This document shows positions 53,162-61,696 of a stretch of DNA of 64,000 bases, piece by piece (position 1 is the stretch's first letter; every line of letters begins with the position of its first letter). Under the pieces are notes generated by a model. That model saw only the letters and a program-made list of their open reading frames with translations, ran no database searches and was not told where the DNA came from. Source of the DNA: Bacteroidota bacterium (GTDB taxonomy: Bacteria > Bacteroidota > Bacteroidia > Bacteroidales > FEN-979). Location of the stretch: NCBI GenBank assembly GCA_026391735.1, contig JAPLDL010000022.1:1-64000 (forward strand). The letters run 5' to 3'. Made by a program: the position numbers and the translations under genes.

Positions 53162-54823
53162 ATGAGGAAGAATGCAGGCATTCGTTGGGGGATTTTCATA
53201 CTCGCCCTTTTTATCCTGTTCAGCATACCCTCAGTTTTGTTTGCCCGGGACACTCAGGCGGCACAGGACTCAGCGGCGCAGGCATTCAAGGGTTACCCCG
53301 TCGACCCATTCGGGAACATCCTGTTTTATGTCAAAACGAGGATAGGACCCTACAAACCTGAAGGAAGGGCAAAAAGGACAACAGAGGACATCAGAGAACT
53401 TGCAAATGATCCTTTCTTCAGGACCGACTCCCTCGAGATCGTTCATGAAGATGACGACGTCGATATAGTTTACGGGGAGAAAATAGTAACCTCAGTTACA
53501 CAGGCCGATTCGAAAGCCGAAAACAAACCTTCCGAACTTATTGCATCTGAAAGACATAAGGCTATTTCCGCAGCTGTCAACGAACAGATCAAGCTGAATT
53601 CCGAGGCAGGGATACTGAAGAGCATACTTTTTTCAGGGCTCATCCTGGTGATCCTGACCCTGCTGATTTATCTTGTGAATAAGATTTATCATTTCCTGGA
53701 TAAGAGGATTCCGGAATTCAAATCGGGATTCCTTTCGCGGATGAAGATCAGGGATGTTCCCATTATTCCTGTGCGAAACCAGATACAGATACTCCATATA
53801 TTTAACCAGGTCACAAGGTATGTATTGATACTTCTTTTCTTTGTCACCGCACTCTGGCTTACCAGTTACCTTCTTCCCTGGACCAAATTATATTCCCTGA
53901 TGTTCCTTAAATTCATTCTTCGACCTTTAGGTAACTTCTTCAGATCCATCTGGTTCTTTATTCCCAACCTGCTAACGATCATCGTGATCTGTTTCATCAC
54001 CACGATGATTGTTAAATTATTCAGGTTCTTTAAAAACGAAATTGAACAGGGAGATATAAAACTCAGAGGATTCTTCCCTGAATGGGCCCTCCCGGTTTTC
54101 AATATTATCAGGTTCCTTGTATGGGCATTTGCCATCATCCTCATCTATCCCCATCTCCCGGGTTCTGATTCCAAGGTTTTTCAGGGGGTTTCGGTATTGA
54201 TCGGACTTCTGTTTTCCATCACTTCGGCCAGCATCCTGGGCAACCTGGTCGCGGGATTCGCACTTACATTCACACGTGCATTCCAGATTGGCGACAGGAT
54301 AAAAGTTGGCGACAACATCGGGGATGTGGTTGAAAAGACTATGGCCGTCACTAAAATACGGACAATCAAAAACGAGATCATCACCATTCCAAACGGCAAG
54401 ATCAGTAATTCGGAAGTAGTTAACTATACCACTCTCGAAAAGGAGGGCGGACTTATCCTGCATACCACGGTAACCATCGGTTACGATGCCCCGTGGAGGC
54501 AGATCCACAAATTGCTCATCGAAGCTGCGAAAGCAACAGAACTGGTACTTTCCGAACCGGAACCTTTTGTTTTCCAGACCAGCCTCGATGATTTTTATGT
54601 GAGTTACCAGGTCAATGCATATACAAGGGATTCGCACCAGATGGCTGTGATCATGTCGAACCTGCACCTAAACATCCAGGAAAGTTTCAATAAAGCCGGC
54701 GTCGAGATCATGTCGCCGCATTACCGGGCCCTGAGGGAAGGAAACAGGATCGCGATTCCCGACGACTATATACCGAAAGAATATATCACTCCCGGCTTCA
54801 ATGTGAAAACAGGAGAGAAGTAA
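53162..54823 (+). CDS. Mechanosensitive ion channel, MscS family
   Basis: 553 residues. N-terminal signal-like segment (about 10-29), a charged periplasmic region (about 30-150), four predicted helices (about 158-178, 219-242, 263-290 and 318-338) and the MscS pore helix with SASILGNLVAGFALTFTRAFQIGDRIKVG near 360-385. The beta domain follows (TKIRTIKNEIITIPNGKISNSEVVNY). This is the normal MscS core with an added N-terminal domain, as in larger paralogues. It opens under membrane tension to release solutes. Confidence 0.92.
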   Translation: MRKNAGIRWGIFILALFILFSIPSVLFARDTQAAQDSAAQAFKGYPVDPFGNILFYVKTRIGPYKPEGRAKRTTEDIRELANDPFFRTDSLEIVHEDDDVDIVYGEKIVTSVTQADSKAENKPSELIASERHKAISAAVNEQIKLNSEAGILKSILFSGLILVILTLLIYLVNKIYHFLDKRIPEFKSGFLSRMKIRDVPIIPVRNQIQILHIFNQVTRYVLILLFFVTALWLTSYLLPWTKLYSLMFLKFILRPLGNFFRSIWFFIPNLLTIIVICFITTMIVKLFRFFKNEIEQGDIKLRGFFPEWALPVFNIIRFLVWAFAIILIYPHLPGSDSKVFQGVSVLIGLLFSITSASILGNLVAGFALTFTRAFQIGDRIKVGDNIGDVVEKTMAVTKIRTIKNEIITIPNGKISNSEVVNYTTLEKEGGLILHTTVTIGYDAPWRQIHKLLIEAAKATELVLSEPEPFVFQTSLDDFYVSYQVNAYTRDSHQMAVIMSNLHLNIQESFNKAGVEIMSPHYRALREGNRIAIPDDYIPKEYITPGFNVKTGEK

Positions 54824-54850
54824 ATTATATTTACCCTCCAACCAAACACT

Positions 54851-55444
54851 ATGAAAAAGTTAACAATCCTTCTGGCTGTCATGTTAATCGCTTTTTCAAT
54901 GCCATCCTTCGCGCAGGATAAAACCGAAAAGCCCAAAGAACCTATAAAACCCGCCCTTATTGTGATCGACATCCAGAAAGCCTTTTTGCCGATGATGTCC
55001 TCCGACAAGGATATGGCGATGGAGTACATCAATGCCCTCATCGAACTCTTCCACAAGAACGGGTATCCTGTCATCAGGGTATATCATACCAGCGAAGAGT
55101 ACGGTGTCACACCTGGTAGCGATGGATTCGAATTCCCCGAAACTGTGAAAATACTTCCCACCGATCCTAAGGTGCTGAAAACATATCCCGACGGCTTCAA
55201 CAAAACCGAGCTGGACAAAGTAATCAAAACCAAGGGGAGCAATACTCTTTTCCTCTGCGGACTGAGTTCTGTCGGCTGCGTGCTTGCGACCTGGATCGGG
55301 GCCCAGAACTTCGATTACCAGGCCTTCATGGTAAAAGATGCCATCATCAGCCACAACTCGCAATACACGAAGAATGTGGAACAGATGTTCGATGCAGTAA
55401 CTTTTGACATGGTAAAGCTGATTGTCGAACACGCGGGGCGTTAG
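54851..55444 (+). CDS. Exported isochorismatase-family cysteine hydrolase
   Basis: 197 residues. A signal peptide (about 1-22, ending PSFAQ) precedes the isochorismatase fold. Catalytic triad candidates: Asp in VIDIQKAF (about 41-48), Lys in VKILPTDPKVLKTYPDGFN, and Cys in CGLSSVGCVLATW (about 147-159). Most family members are cytoplasmic; export here is unusual. The substrate is unknown. The gene's stop (TAG at 55442-55444) runs directly into the heptamer array that begins at 55444. Confidence 0.88.
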   Translation: MKKLTILLAVMLIAFSMPSFAQDKTEKPKEPIKPALIVIDIQKAFLPMMSSDKDMAMEYINALIELFHKNGYPVIRVYHTSEEYGVTPGSDGFEFPETVKILPTDPKVLKTYPDGFNKTELDKVIKTKGSNTLFLCGLSSVGCVLATWIGAQNFDYQAFMVKDAIISHNSQYTKNVEQMFDAVTFDMVKLIVEHAGR

Positions 55445-55492
55445 GTACTAGGTACTAGGTACTGGGTACTAGGTACTGGGTTCTGAATCCAG
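55444..55492. repeat. Heptamer repeat array (GGTACTA type)
   Basis: Seven 7-base units in phase: GGTACTA twice, GGTACTG, GGTACTA, GGTACTG, GGTTCTG, AATCCAG. The last unit changes to AATCCAG and passes straight into the octamer array at 55493. Confidence 0.85.
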
Positions 55493-55719
55493 CTATCCAG
55501 TTATCCAGTTATCCAGTTATCCAGCTATCCAGTTATCCAGCTATCCAGCTATCCAGCTATCCAGTTATCCAGCTATCCAGTTATCCAGCTATCCAGTTAT
55601 CCAGCTATCCAGCTATCCAGCTATCCAGCTATCCAGCTATCCAGTTATCCAGCTATCCAGTTATCCAGCTATCCAGCTATCCAGTTATCCAGCTATCCAG
55701 TTATCCAGTTATCCAGTTA
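55493..55719. repeat. Octamer repeat array (TTATCCAG/CTATCCAG, 28 units)
   Basis: 28 exact-phase units of 8 bases from 55493 to 55716, each TTATCCAG or CTATCCAG in an irregular T/C order, with no spacer. The TTA of the next unit start at 55717-55719 is the complement of the stop codon of the minus-strand gene, so the array ends on that stop. It fills the gap to the preceding heptamers. Confidence 0.9.
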
Positions 55720-57744
55720 CTCCACAGGGATCAAGATCCGGTATGGCTTCCCGGTTTCATATACCGTTTTCCCATATTGCGTCCCCAAACGGTACATCGG
55801 ATACAGGTTCCATACTACAGCAGATACCTTCTCGAGGTGAAATTCTTTGGACGGATCTTTCAGGTCGCCAAGAAGTTCTTTGGGAAAAGCCCTGTCGCGT
55901 CTGCAAATCTCCCAATCGCGGATGGCATCAAGTAGTTCAGGGGTGTGAGGATTATTTTTCAAAGCATTCAGGCTGGTAGCCATCCCGAAACCTGCATTAT
56001 ATCCTGCAGCCCTTGCCAGCATCCATTCCATCTCGGGAAGGGTGGTGCTGTCGGTGAGCAAATACCATCCCAGCATATGAGGCATCAGGTTACGGTCAAA
56101 CAAACCCTGGTTATCGATGCGGTACTGCTGCATGCTCTCTGTAAATCCCCCGTTCCAGGGTTCTCCCCAATTACAATAGGTATTGATATGCCAGTAAAAC
56201 GGTTTCGACATGCTCGTGCCATTCAGCACCCAATGGTCCAGGTTCTCGTAAAAGGTTTTAGCAAAAAGTTCCTGGGCATAATCGCCCTGGCCTGAAGCCA
56301 GACAGCCTTCAAAACCGTCAAAATCCATCTGCGCAAACCCGGTCTCGTTGAACCTTTTAGCCAGGTTCACCGCGATTTCCTGCTGAAGTTCCAGGTTGGG
56401 AAAGAAAACCTTATACGGATGATCGAGTAATTTATTTACCTTTTTTCCCTGCGGATGAGGTGAAGGTTTTGTTCCGAATGCTCCGCGTTTACATCCTTTC
56501 AATTGGTATGGGAGGGCGGATGTTGCGCTGCGGTAAACAATCAGTTCGTCGTCTATACGAACCGCATGCAGCCAGTCGGCTTTCTCATTGGTGAAATACG
56601 TTGGGGATTCAACCATGATGGTTGAGTCGCTCTCAATTATTGGAGCGGTGAGCCTGCTGATCCCGGTCACCGCGAGCCGGTGATCGGGAACCGGTGTGAC
56701 ATAGGCATCGCTGGTATTTATAAAGTTGGTGAGGGTGTGAGCGCCAAGAAGTATGCCTTTGTTTTTCGCTTTCTCCATGCAGGTTTTCAGTCCCTGCAGC
56801 CCATGGGGGAAGAACTCTTTGCTGAGTTCATAATGTCCCCAGCTTTCCCAGGCATTCATGTGGTAGAGGGTTTGCAGATTGGCCCGCCTGGTATATTCCA
56901 GAAGCTCGTCTATGGTCTCTTCTGAATAATCGCAGATAAGGTATGACCTTCCGGCCCGCAGGGATCGTTTCGACCAGGTCCCTTCAATCATTGGATGGGG
57001 GAGCCCCTCGGCCAGCTCGATAGCTTCAATCCTGTTGAGCATGTTTGAGGTTTTACAGGCAAATAACGCCACCTTTGATCCTTCGATGGTTTCTCCTTGG
57101 ACCGGTTCTACAGGCATTTCGGGATACTGTCCCCACCAGCCTGTAACCTTGCGTTCACGGGAACGGTCCATTGAATAAGCCTGGACCATTGAGCCATATC
57201 CGGTTTTCCTGGCAGAGCTGCTTCTTGAAGGGTCTGACCCTTCATCGTTCAAAGGAAAGCCCCCCAGGGTTTTAACATTGAGTGGCATCAGTGCGACAGC
57301 GATGGAATCATTGCTGCTTATTCCAAGGATCTCGGCTACAGTTTTACCAATAGTAAGTGGGAGGGGACCCCAGGTAATAAAATCCACCTTATTTTGAGGA
57401 GTCACAGAAATGAGCTCCATCGTAAGGTATGTCGGCTTTTCAGCAATCCTGAGTTCAAGGTTGACTTTATTCAATGGATAGTACAGCCGGATTATACCTT
57501 GCTGTTTCTTAACTGTAAGACGGGAAGGAATCTCCCATCCGCCGCTTGTCTTAATTTTAATCAGGAACGATGCAGTGTCTTTATACAGCATATCTTTTCT
57601 GTTTGATAGGCTGATGAGGTGTTCCAGTTGCCCGCTGTTCCCTAACTCAAGCTGCAGTTCATTAGTCCTGAAAGAAACCTGTGCAGTAAGCGTTTGGCTT
57701 GTAAAAAGCAGGGTAGCGATCAGGAAGTGGAAAAATGATTTCAT
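55717..57744 (-). CDS. Secreted protein of unknown function, glycoside-hydrolase-like features
   Basis: 675 residues with a signal peptide (about 1-21, ending TLTAQ). The N-terminal third is beta-rich (SNRKDMLYKDTASFLIKI). The centre has features seen in barrel glycosidases: TLYHMNAWESWGHYELSK, LLGAHTLTNFINTSDAY and FAQMDFDGFEGCLASGQGDY, where the acidic residues could be catalytic. I do not recognise a named GH family, and substrate is unknown. The 3' end is the octamer array (stop in the last repeat). Upstream lies a heptamer plus octamer array. Confidence 0.6.
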   Translation of the reverse strand: MKSFFHFLIATLLFTSQTLTAQVSFRTNELQLELGNSGQLEHLISLSNRKDMLYKDTASFLIKIKTSGGWEIPSRLTVKKQQGIIRLYYPLNKVNLELRIAEKPTYLTMELISVTPQNKVDFITWGPLPLTIGKTVAEILGISSNDSIAVALMPLNVKTLGGFPLNDEGSDPSRSSSARKTGYGSMVQAYSMDRSRERKVTGWWGQYPEMPVEPVQGETIEGSKVALFACKTSNMLNRIEAIELAEGLPHPMIEGTWSKRSLRAGRSYLICDYSEETIDELLEYTRRANLQTLYHMNAWESWGHYELSKEFFPHGLQGLKTCMEKAKNKGILLGAHTLTNFINTSDAYVTPVPDHRLAVTGISRLTAPIIESDSTIMVESPTYFTNEKADWLHAVRIDDELIVYRSATSALPYQLKGCKRGAFGTKPSPHPQGKKVNKLLDHPYKVFFPNLELQQEIAVNLAKRFNETGFAQMDFDGFEGCLASGQGDYAQELFAKTFYENLDHWVLNGTSMSKPFYWHINTYCNWGEPWNGGFTESMQQYRIDNQGLFDRNLMPHMLGWYLLTDSTTLPEMEWMLARAAGYNAGFGMATSLNALKNNPHTPELLDAIRDWEICRRDRAFPKELLGDLKDPSKEFHLEKVSAVVWNLYPMYRLGTQYGKTVYETGKPYRILIPVE

Positions 57745-57755
57745 TGGAGACTACT

Positions 57756-57811
57756 ATTTACGATTTACGAATTACCAATTACGATTAACGGTTAACGAAT
57801 CCCGGATCCCG
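57756..57811. repeat. Heptamer repeat array (ATTTACG type)
   Basis: Eight 7-base units in phase: ATTTACG twice, AATTACC, AATTACG, ATTAACG, GTTAACG, AATCCCG, GATCCCG. It joins without a break to octamers starting at 57812, as at 55492/55493. Confidence 0.85.
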
Positions 57812-57907
57812 CTATCCAGCTATCCAGTTATCCAGTTATCCAGCTATCCAGTTATCCAGTTATCCAGTTATCCCGTTATCCCGTTATCCCGTTATCCAGT
57901 TATCCTG
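57812..57907. repeat. Octamer repeat array (TTATCCAG/CTATCCAG, 12 units)
   Basis: Twelve 8-base units in strict phase, including three TTATCCCG variants (57868-57891) and a final TTATCCTG. Between the secreted protein gene and the crotonase gene. The 108 bases 57908-58016 after it hold no recognised gene. Confidence 0.9.
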
Positions 57908-58016
57908 CATCCCTTTTTCCCGCTGTAAACCTAAGATTTTTTTCAATAATTCTTTTTTGCAGGCAATTTTTATTACATTTAAGTCCTCAAATCACTTAAT
58001 TGTTAATTAATTAACG

Positions 58017-58787
58017 ATGGAATATAAAATTCTTAAAATTTCTATCACCGATCGTATTGCTTGTGTTACTATTAGCAGGCCGGCGGTACTTAATGCCCTG
58101 AATACAGAGTTTTTCAGGGAGATGGATCATTTTCTTCATGATCTCCAGGGGCGTGACGATGTAAGGGTACTGGTCATCACCGGTGAAGGCAAGGCGTTTG
58201 TAGCCGGCGCCGACATCTCTGAGATGTCGGGAATGGAGCCTGAGGCAGCGTTTGAATTTTCAAGGTTTGGCCAGAGTGTGTTCGCCCAGCTTGAGAAGCT
58301 GCGTATCCCTGTTATAGCCGCCGTGAACGGCTACGCACTGGGAGGCGGATGCGAACTTGCTATGGGCTGCGATTTCAGGATTGCGAGCAAACTTGCAAAG
58401 TTCGGTCAGCCGGAGATGAACCTCGGCCTTACTCCCGGCTATGCCGGGACTCAGCGTTTATCAAGGATCGCAGGTTTAGGCAATGCACTTTATATGATCC
58501 TGTCGGCCGACACCATCACTGCCGATGATGCCTTTCGAATGGGACTTGTTCAAAAGGTTTGCGAACCCGAAACCCTGATGGATGAGGTGATGAAGCTTGC
58601 TTCAAAGATTGCTTCCAACGGCTCGGGGGCGATCCCGGCCATCAAAAGGCTGATCCGTGATGGAATCACACTTCCTTTTGAGGACGGAAGTATCCTTGAA
58701 GCCAAAGCATTCTCTGAATTGTTCGGTGAACCTGCCACTAAAGAGGGGATGAAAGCGTTTATGGAAAAACGCAAGCCGGAGTGGTAG
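58017..58787 (+). CDS. Enoyl-CoA hydratase/crotonase family protein
   Basis: 256 residues, standard crotonase length. Oxyanion and catalytic segments: ITGEGKAFVAGADISEM, NGYALGGGCELAMGCDFRIAS (first Glu) and FGQPEMNLGLTPGYAGTQRLSR (second Glu). Hydrates 2-enoyl-CoA to 3-hydroxyacyl-CoA. First gene of a run with a 3-hydroxyacyl-CoA dehydrogenase, thiolase and acyl-CoA dehydrogenase, so a short-chain (crotonyl-CoA) role is likely. The octamer array separates it from the next gene. Confidence 0.93.
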   Translation: MEYKILKISITDRIACVTISRPAVLNALNTEFFREMDHFLHDLQGRDDVRVLVITGEGKAFVAGADISEMSGMEPEAAFEFSRFGQSVFAQLEKLRIPVIAAVNGYALGGGCELAMGCDFRIASKLAKFGQPEMNLGLTPGYAGTQRLSRIAGLGNALYMILSADTITADDAFRMGLVQKVCEPETLMDEVMKLASKIASNGSGAIPAIKRLIRDGITLPFEDGSILEAKAFSELFGEPATKEGMKAFMEKRKPEW

Positions 58788-58814
58788 GGCAAGGCTTTTC
58801 CTTGCCTATACGGG

Positions 58815-58910
58815 ATATCCAGTTACCCAGTTACCCAGTTATCCAGTTATCCAGTTATCCAGTTATCCAGTTATCCAGCTATCCAGTTATCCAGCTATCC
58901 AGTTATCCAG
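58815..58910. repeat. Octamer repeat array (12 units)
   Basis: Twelve 8-base units in strict phase from ATATCCAG at 58815: two TTACCCAG, then TTATCCAG and CTATCCAG. Between the crotonase and 3-hydroxyacyl-CoA dehydrogenase genes. Confidence 0.9.
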
Positions 58911-58949
58911 ACCATAAAGTATTAACCATTAACCCAAAATACCAAACTA

Positions 58950-60284
58950 ATGACTTACGAAGAAAGATTACAGCATGTCTCGGTGTTAGGTGCCGCAGGA
59001 AAAATGGGAAGCGGCATCCTGCTGCTCACGGCGGTTGAAATGGCTGACCTGAGCCTGAAGGCAGGGAACAAGGGCAAGACCTTTGTCCTGAATGCCATCG
59101 ATGTTTCGGATGAGGCCCTCGCGGGTGTCATGAGATACCTTAAAGCCCAGCTCCTCAAGATAGCCGAGAAAAAAGTTAATGCATTGAGGGCGGTCTATAC
59201 TGAACGCCGTGACCTCATCGACAATGACGAGATCATTGCCCAGTATATTTTCGATGTAATGAATCTAGTAAGGCCCACTACGAGGCTTGAAGCTGCTTAT
59301 GATTCGAAGATGGTCTTTGAAGCGATAAAGGAGGATTCAGCGCTGAAGGTCAAGATTTTTTCACAGATAAATAAGAACAATACTCAACAACCCTGGTTTT
59401 TCACCAACACTTCTTCCATTCCGATCACTGTTCTGGATGAGGGCGCCGGGCTTGGCGGACGTATCATCGGTTTTCATTTCTACAATCCACCCGCTGTTCA
59501 GAAACTGGTGGAAGTCATCCGCGGTAAAAATACACTGAAAGAGGTGGAGGAATTCGCTTTGGCATATGCCAAAAATCTCAGGAAGGTAGTGGCCCCGGCC
59601 CATGACATTGCCGGATTTATCGGGAACGGGCATTTTATGCGTGACATCCTGCATGCAACTTCCGAGCTCCACAAGCTGATAAAGGATATGTCGCTGGCCG
59701 AGGCCATTTATGCTGTGAACAAGATCAGCCAGGACTATCTGGTAAGGCCGATGGGAATTTTCCAGCTCATCGATTACGTGGGTGTTGATGTATGCAGTTT
59801 CATCATGTTCGTGATGGCTCCCTACACCAAAAATGAGGTAATTCATTCCCCTTTCCTGGATAAGCTGATGGGGCTTGGGATTAAGGGCGGACAATATTCC
59901 GACGGATCGCAGAAGGACGGTGTGCTGAAATATGAGAAAGGAAAGATCGTGGCGGTGTATGATCCGATAAAAGAGGCTTACATTCCTGTAAGTGAATTAC
60001 AGGCAAAAGTGGATAAGTTTCTGGGCGCAATGCCGGCTCCTCCTGCATGGAAGATTGTTGTTGGCAACAAGGCCAAGGATGATATTCTGATACCTTACTT
60101 TGCCCAGCTTAAAACGGCTGATTCCCCTGGTGCGGAGATTGCAAGGAATTATGTAAAGAAGTCGAAGGAGATCGGGAAACACCTTGTGTTGAGCGGGGTT
60201 GCCTACAATGATGCGGATGTGAATACAGTTCTGCTGACAGGTTTTTTCCATGCTTATGGACCGATAAATGAGTATCTTGATTGA
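58950..60284 (+). CDS. 3-hydroxyacyl-CoA dehydrogenase family protein
   Basis: 444 residues, longer than a typical 3-hydroxybutyryl-CoA dehydrogenase (about 280). NAD-binding motif VLGAAGKMGSG lies near residue 10, followed by FTNTSSIPIT, IIGFHFYNPPAVQKLVEVI (catalytic His) and AHDIAGFIGNGHFMRDI. The extra C-terminal part (about 290-444) is unusual. Oxidises 3-hydroxyacyl-CoA to 3-ketoacyl-CoA. Second in the beta-oxidation run. Confidence 0.9.
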   Translation: MTYEERLQHVSVLGAAGKMGSGILLLTAVEMADLSLKAGNKGKTFVLNAIDVSDEALAGVMRYLKAQLLKIAEKKVNALRAVYTERRDLIDNDEIIAQYIFDVMNLVRPTTRLEAAYDSKMVFEAIKEDSALKVKIFSQINKNNTQQPWFFTNTSSIPITVLDEGAGLGGRIIGFHFYNPPAVQKLVEVIRGKNTLKEVEEFALAYAKNLRKVVAPAHDIAGFIGNGHFMRDILHATSELHKLIKDMSLAEAIYAVNKISQDYLVRPMGIFQLIDYVGVDVCSFIMFVMAPYTKNEVIHSPFLDKLMGLGIKGGQYSDGSQKDGVLKYEKGKIVAVYDPIKEAYIPVSELQAKVDKFLGAMPAPPAWKIVVGNKAKDDILIPYFAQLKTADSPGAEIARNYVKKSKEIGKHLVLSGVAYNDADVNTVLLTGFFHAYGPINEYLD

Positions 60285-60342
60285 TTGGATTCGGGATGCA
60301 GGATTGACATCAAACATATTACTGTTGTAAAAAAGATTTAAA

Positions 60343-61581
60343 ATGAAGAAACTAAGAAGAAAAGTATATATGGTAGCCGGTTACAATACCATTTCAATGG
60401 GCAGCGGCCGCAAGGAATTTCATCCAAAGAAGGAACGCCCGGGGCTAGAGGATTATATTAAGGAAGCGGGACAGGGAACCCTGAAAATGATAGGCGGGGC
60501 GAAGAATGTGGATGAATGTGTGATCGGGAACTTCATGGCTTCGCGGTTTAACAGGCAGGCCAATCTGGCTGCGTTTTTCCCTTTTATCGATGAAGGGTTG
60601 AGGTATAAGCCGGCAATCCGGGTGGAGGGTGCTTGCGGCACGGGAGGCCTGGCGCTGATGAGCGGGATTAAAAGCATACTGGCCGAGACGGCCGAAGTTG
60701 TTCTGGCTGTAGGCTTCGAAGTCCAGAATACGGTGAAAGCCATTTATTGTGCCGATTTTCTGGCGCCTGCCGGCTGGGCTGCGATGCGCAAGGACGGGCA
60801 TGCTTATTTTTTCCCCGGGCAGTTCAGCGAGAGGGCGGGTGCTTATTTTGAAAAATTCGGAAGAGAGACGACCCGGAAGGCATTTGCCCGTTGGTACCGC
60901 AATGCGATAGAGAATGCAAGGCTTTGCCCAACAGCTCAGGAGTACCATAATACAACCAAAGACCTGGAAGCAGCAGCGATGGTTGAGCCCAATGCCAAAG
61001 CTTTTCTTGAGAATCTAACTGCTTTGGATTGTTCCAAGGTTAGTGACGGAGCTTCGGCTATCGCCATCATGAGCGAGGAAGGGCTGAAACGATGCGGGAT
61101 ACCCGTTTCAGAAGCTGTTGAAGTGGTGGGGTACGGACAGGTGGAAGAGGATATCACCAAGCCACCTCCCGACAGGACTGCTCTTACGACGATGAAACAG
61201 GCTGTTTCGAACGCTTTGGAATTTGCCGGGATAACTATCGCAGAAGTCGCTACCGCTGAGATCCACGACTGTTTTACGGTAGCAGGCATTATGGCCGTTG
61301 AAGCCCTTGGTCTTGCTGAGCAAGGCAAAGGCCCCGAGTTTGTGCTTGAGGGGAATACGGCCCGGGACGGGAAGTTTCCGATCAACACAACCGGCGGTCT
61401 CATTGGCTGGGGGCATCCTACGGGAGGAACGGGCGTTCATATGGCGGTGACCCTGTGGGAGCAGCTTACAGGCAAAGCCGGCGCATCACAGGTGAATATA
61501 CCTGAAGACCGTCCGTATGGTTTGATGGCCAATATGGGCGGGGATGACAAGACGCTGGTGGCAATAGTATTTAAAGCGTGA
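60343..61581 (+). CDS. Thiolase family protein (SCP-x-like)
   Basis: 412 residues of the thiolase superfamily: VEGACGTGGLALMSG (acyl-accepting Cys near residue 91), EIHDCFTVAG (His) and NTTGGLIGWGHPTGGTG (second His). The C-terminal Cys of classical thiolases is not seen in the expected place (MANMGGDDK), which is the pattern of SCP-x-type or acetyltransferase-like members. It may cleave or form 3-ketoacyl-CoA. Start at the ATG 60343. Third gene of the run. Confidence 0.88.
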   Translation: MKKLRRKVYMVAGYNTISMGSGRKEFHPKKERPGLEDYIKEAGQGTLKMIGGAKNVDECVIGNFMASRFNRQANLAAFFPFIDEGLRYKPAIRVEGACGTGGLALMSGIKSILAETAEVVLAVGFEVQNTVKAIYCADFLAPAGWAAMRKDGHAYFFPGQFSERAGAYFEKFGRETTRKAFARWYRNAIENARLCPTAQEYHNTTKDLEAAAMVEPNAKAFLENLTALDCSKVSDGASAIAIMSEEGLKRCGIPVSEAVEVVGYGQVEEDITKPPPDRTALTTMKQAVSNALEFAGITIAEVATAEIHDCFTVAGIMAVEALGLAEQGKGPEFVLEGNTARDGKFPINTTGGLIGWGHPTGGTGVHMAVTLWEQLTGKAGASQVNIPEDRPYGLMANMGGDDKTLVAIVFKA

Positions 61582-61593
61582 TCTGTGATCCGG

Positions 61594-61657
61594 ATATCCA
61601 GTTATCCAGCTATCCAGCTATCCAGCTATCCAGTTATCCAGCTATCCAGCTATCCAT
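61594..61657. repeat. Octamer repeat array (8 units)
   Basis: Eight units from ATATCCAG at 61594 to CTATCCAT at 61657, TTATCCAG or CTATCCAG between. Fills the gap between thiolase and acyl-CoA dehydrogenase genes. Confidence 0.9.
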
Positions 61658-61696
61658 CTGTCGGTGAAGAATAATAATGTTTCAAACCAGCCTACC

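Noticed and set aside
55493-55719. CRISPR array
   Set aside because: The repeats are 8 bases with no spacers and no cas genes are in the window.
55493-61657. DnaA-box cluster or replication origin (TTATCCAG resembles TTATCCACA)
   Set aside because: Every unit differs from the DnaA box in its last positions, the 8-base spacing is too tight for the protein, and no dnaA, dnaN or other origin gene is near.
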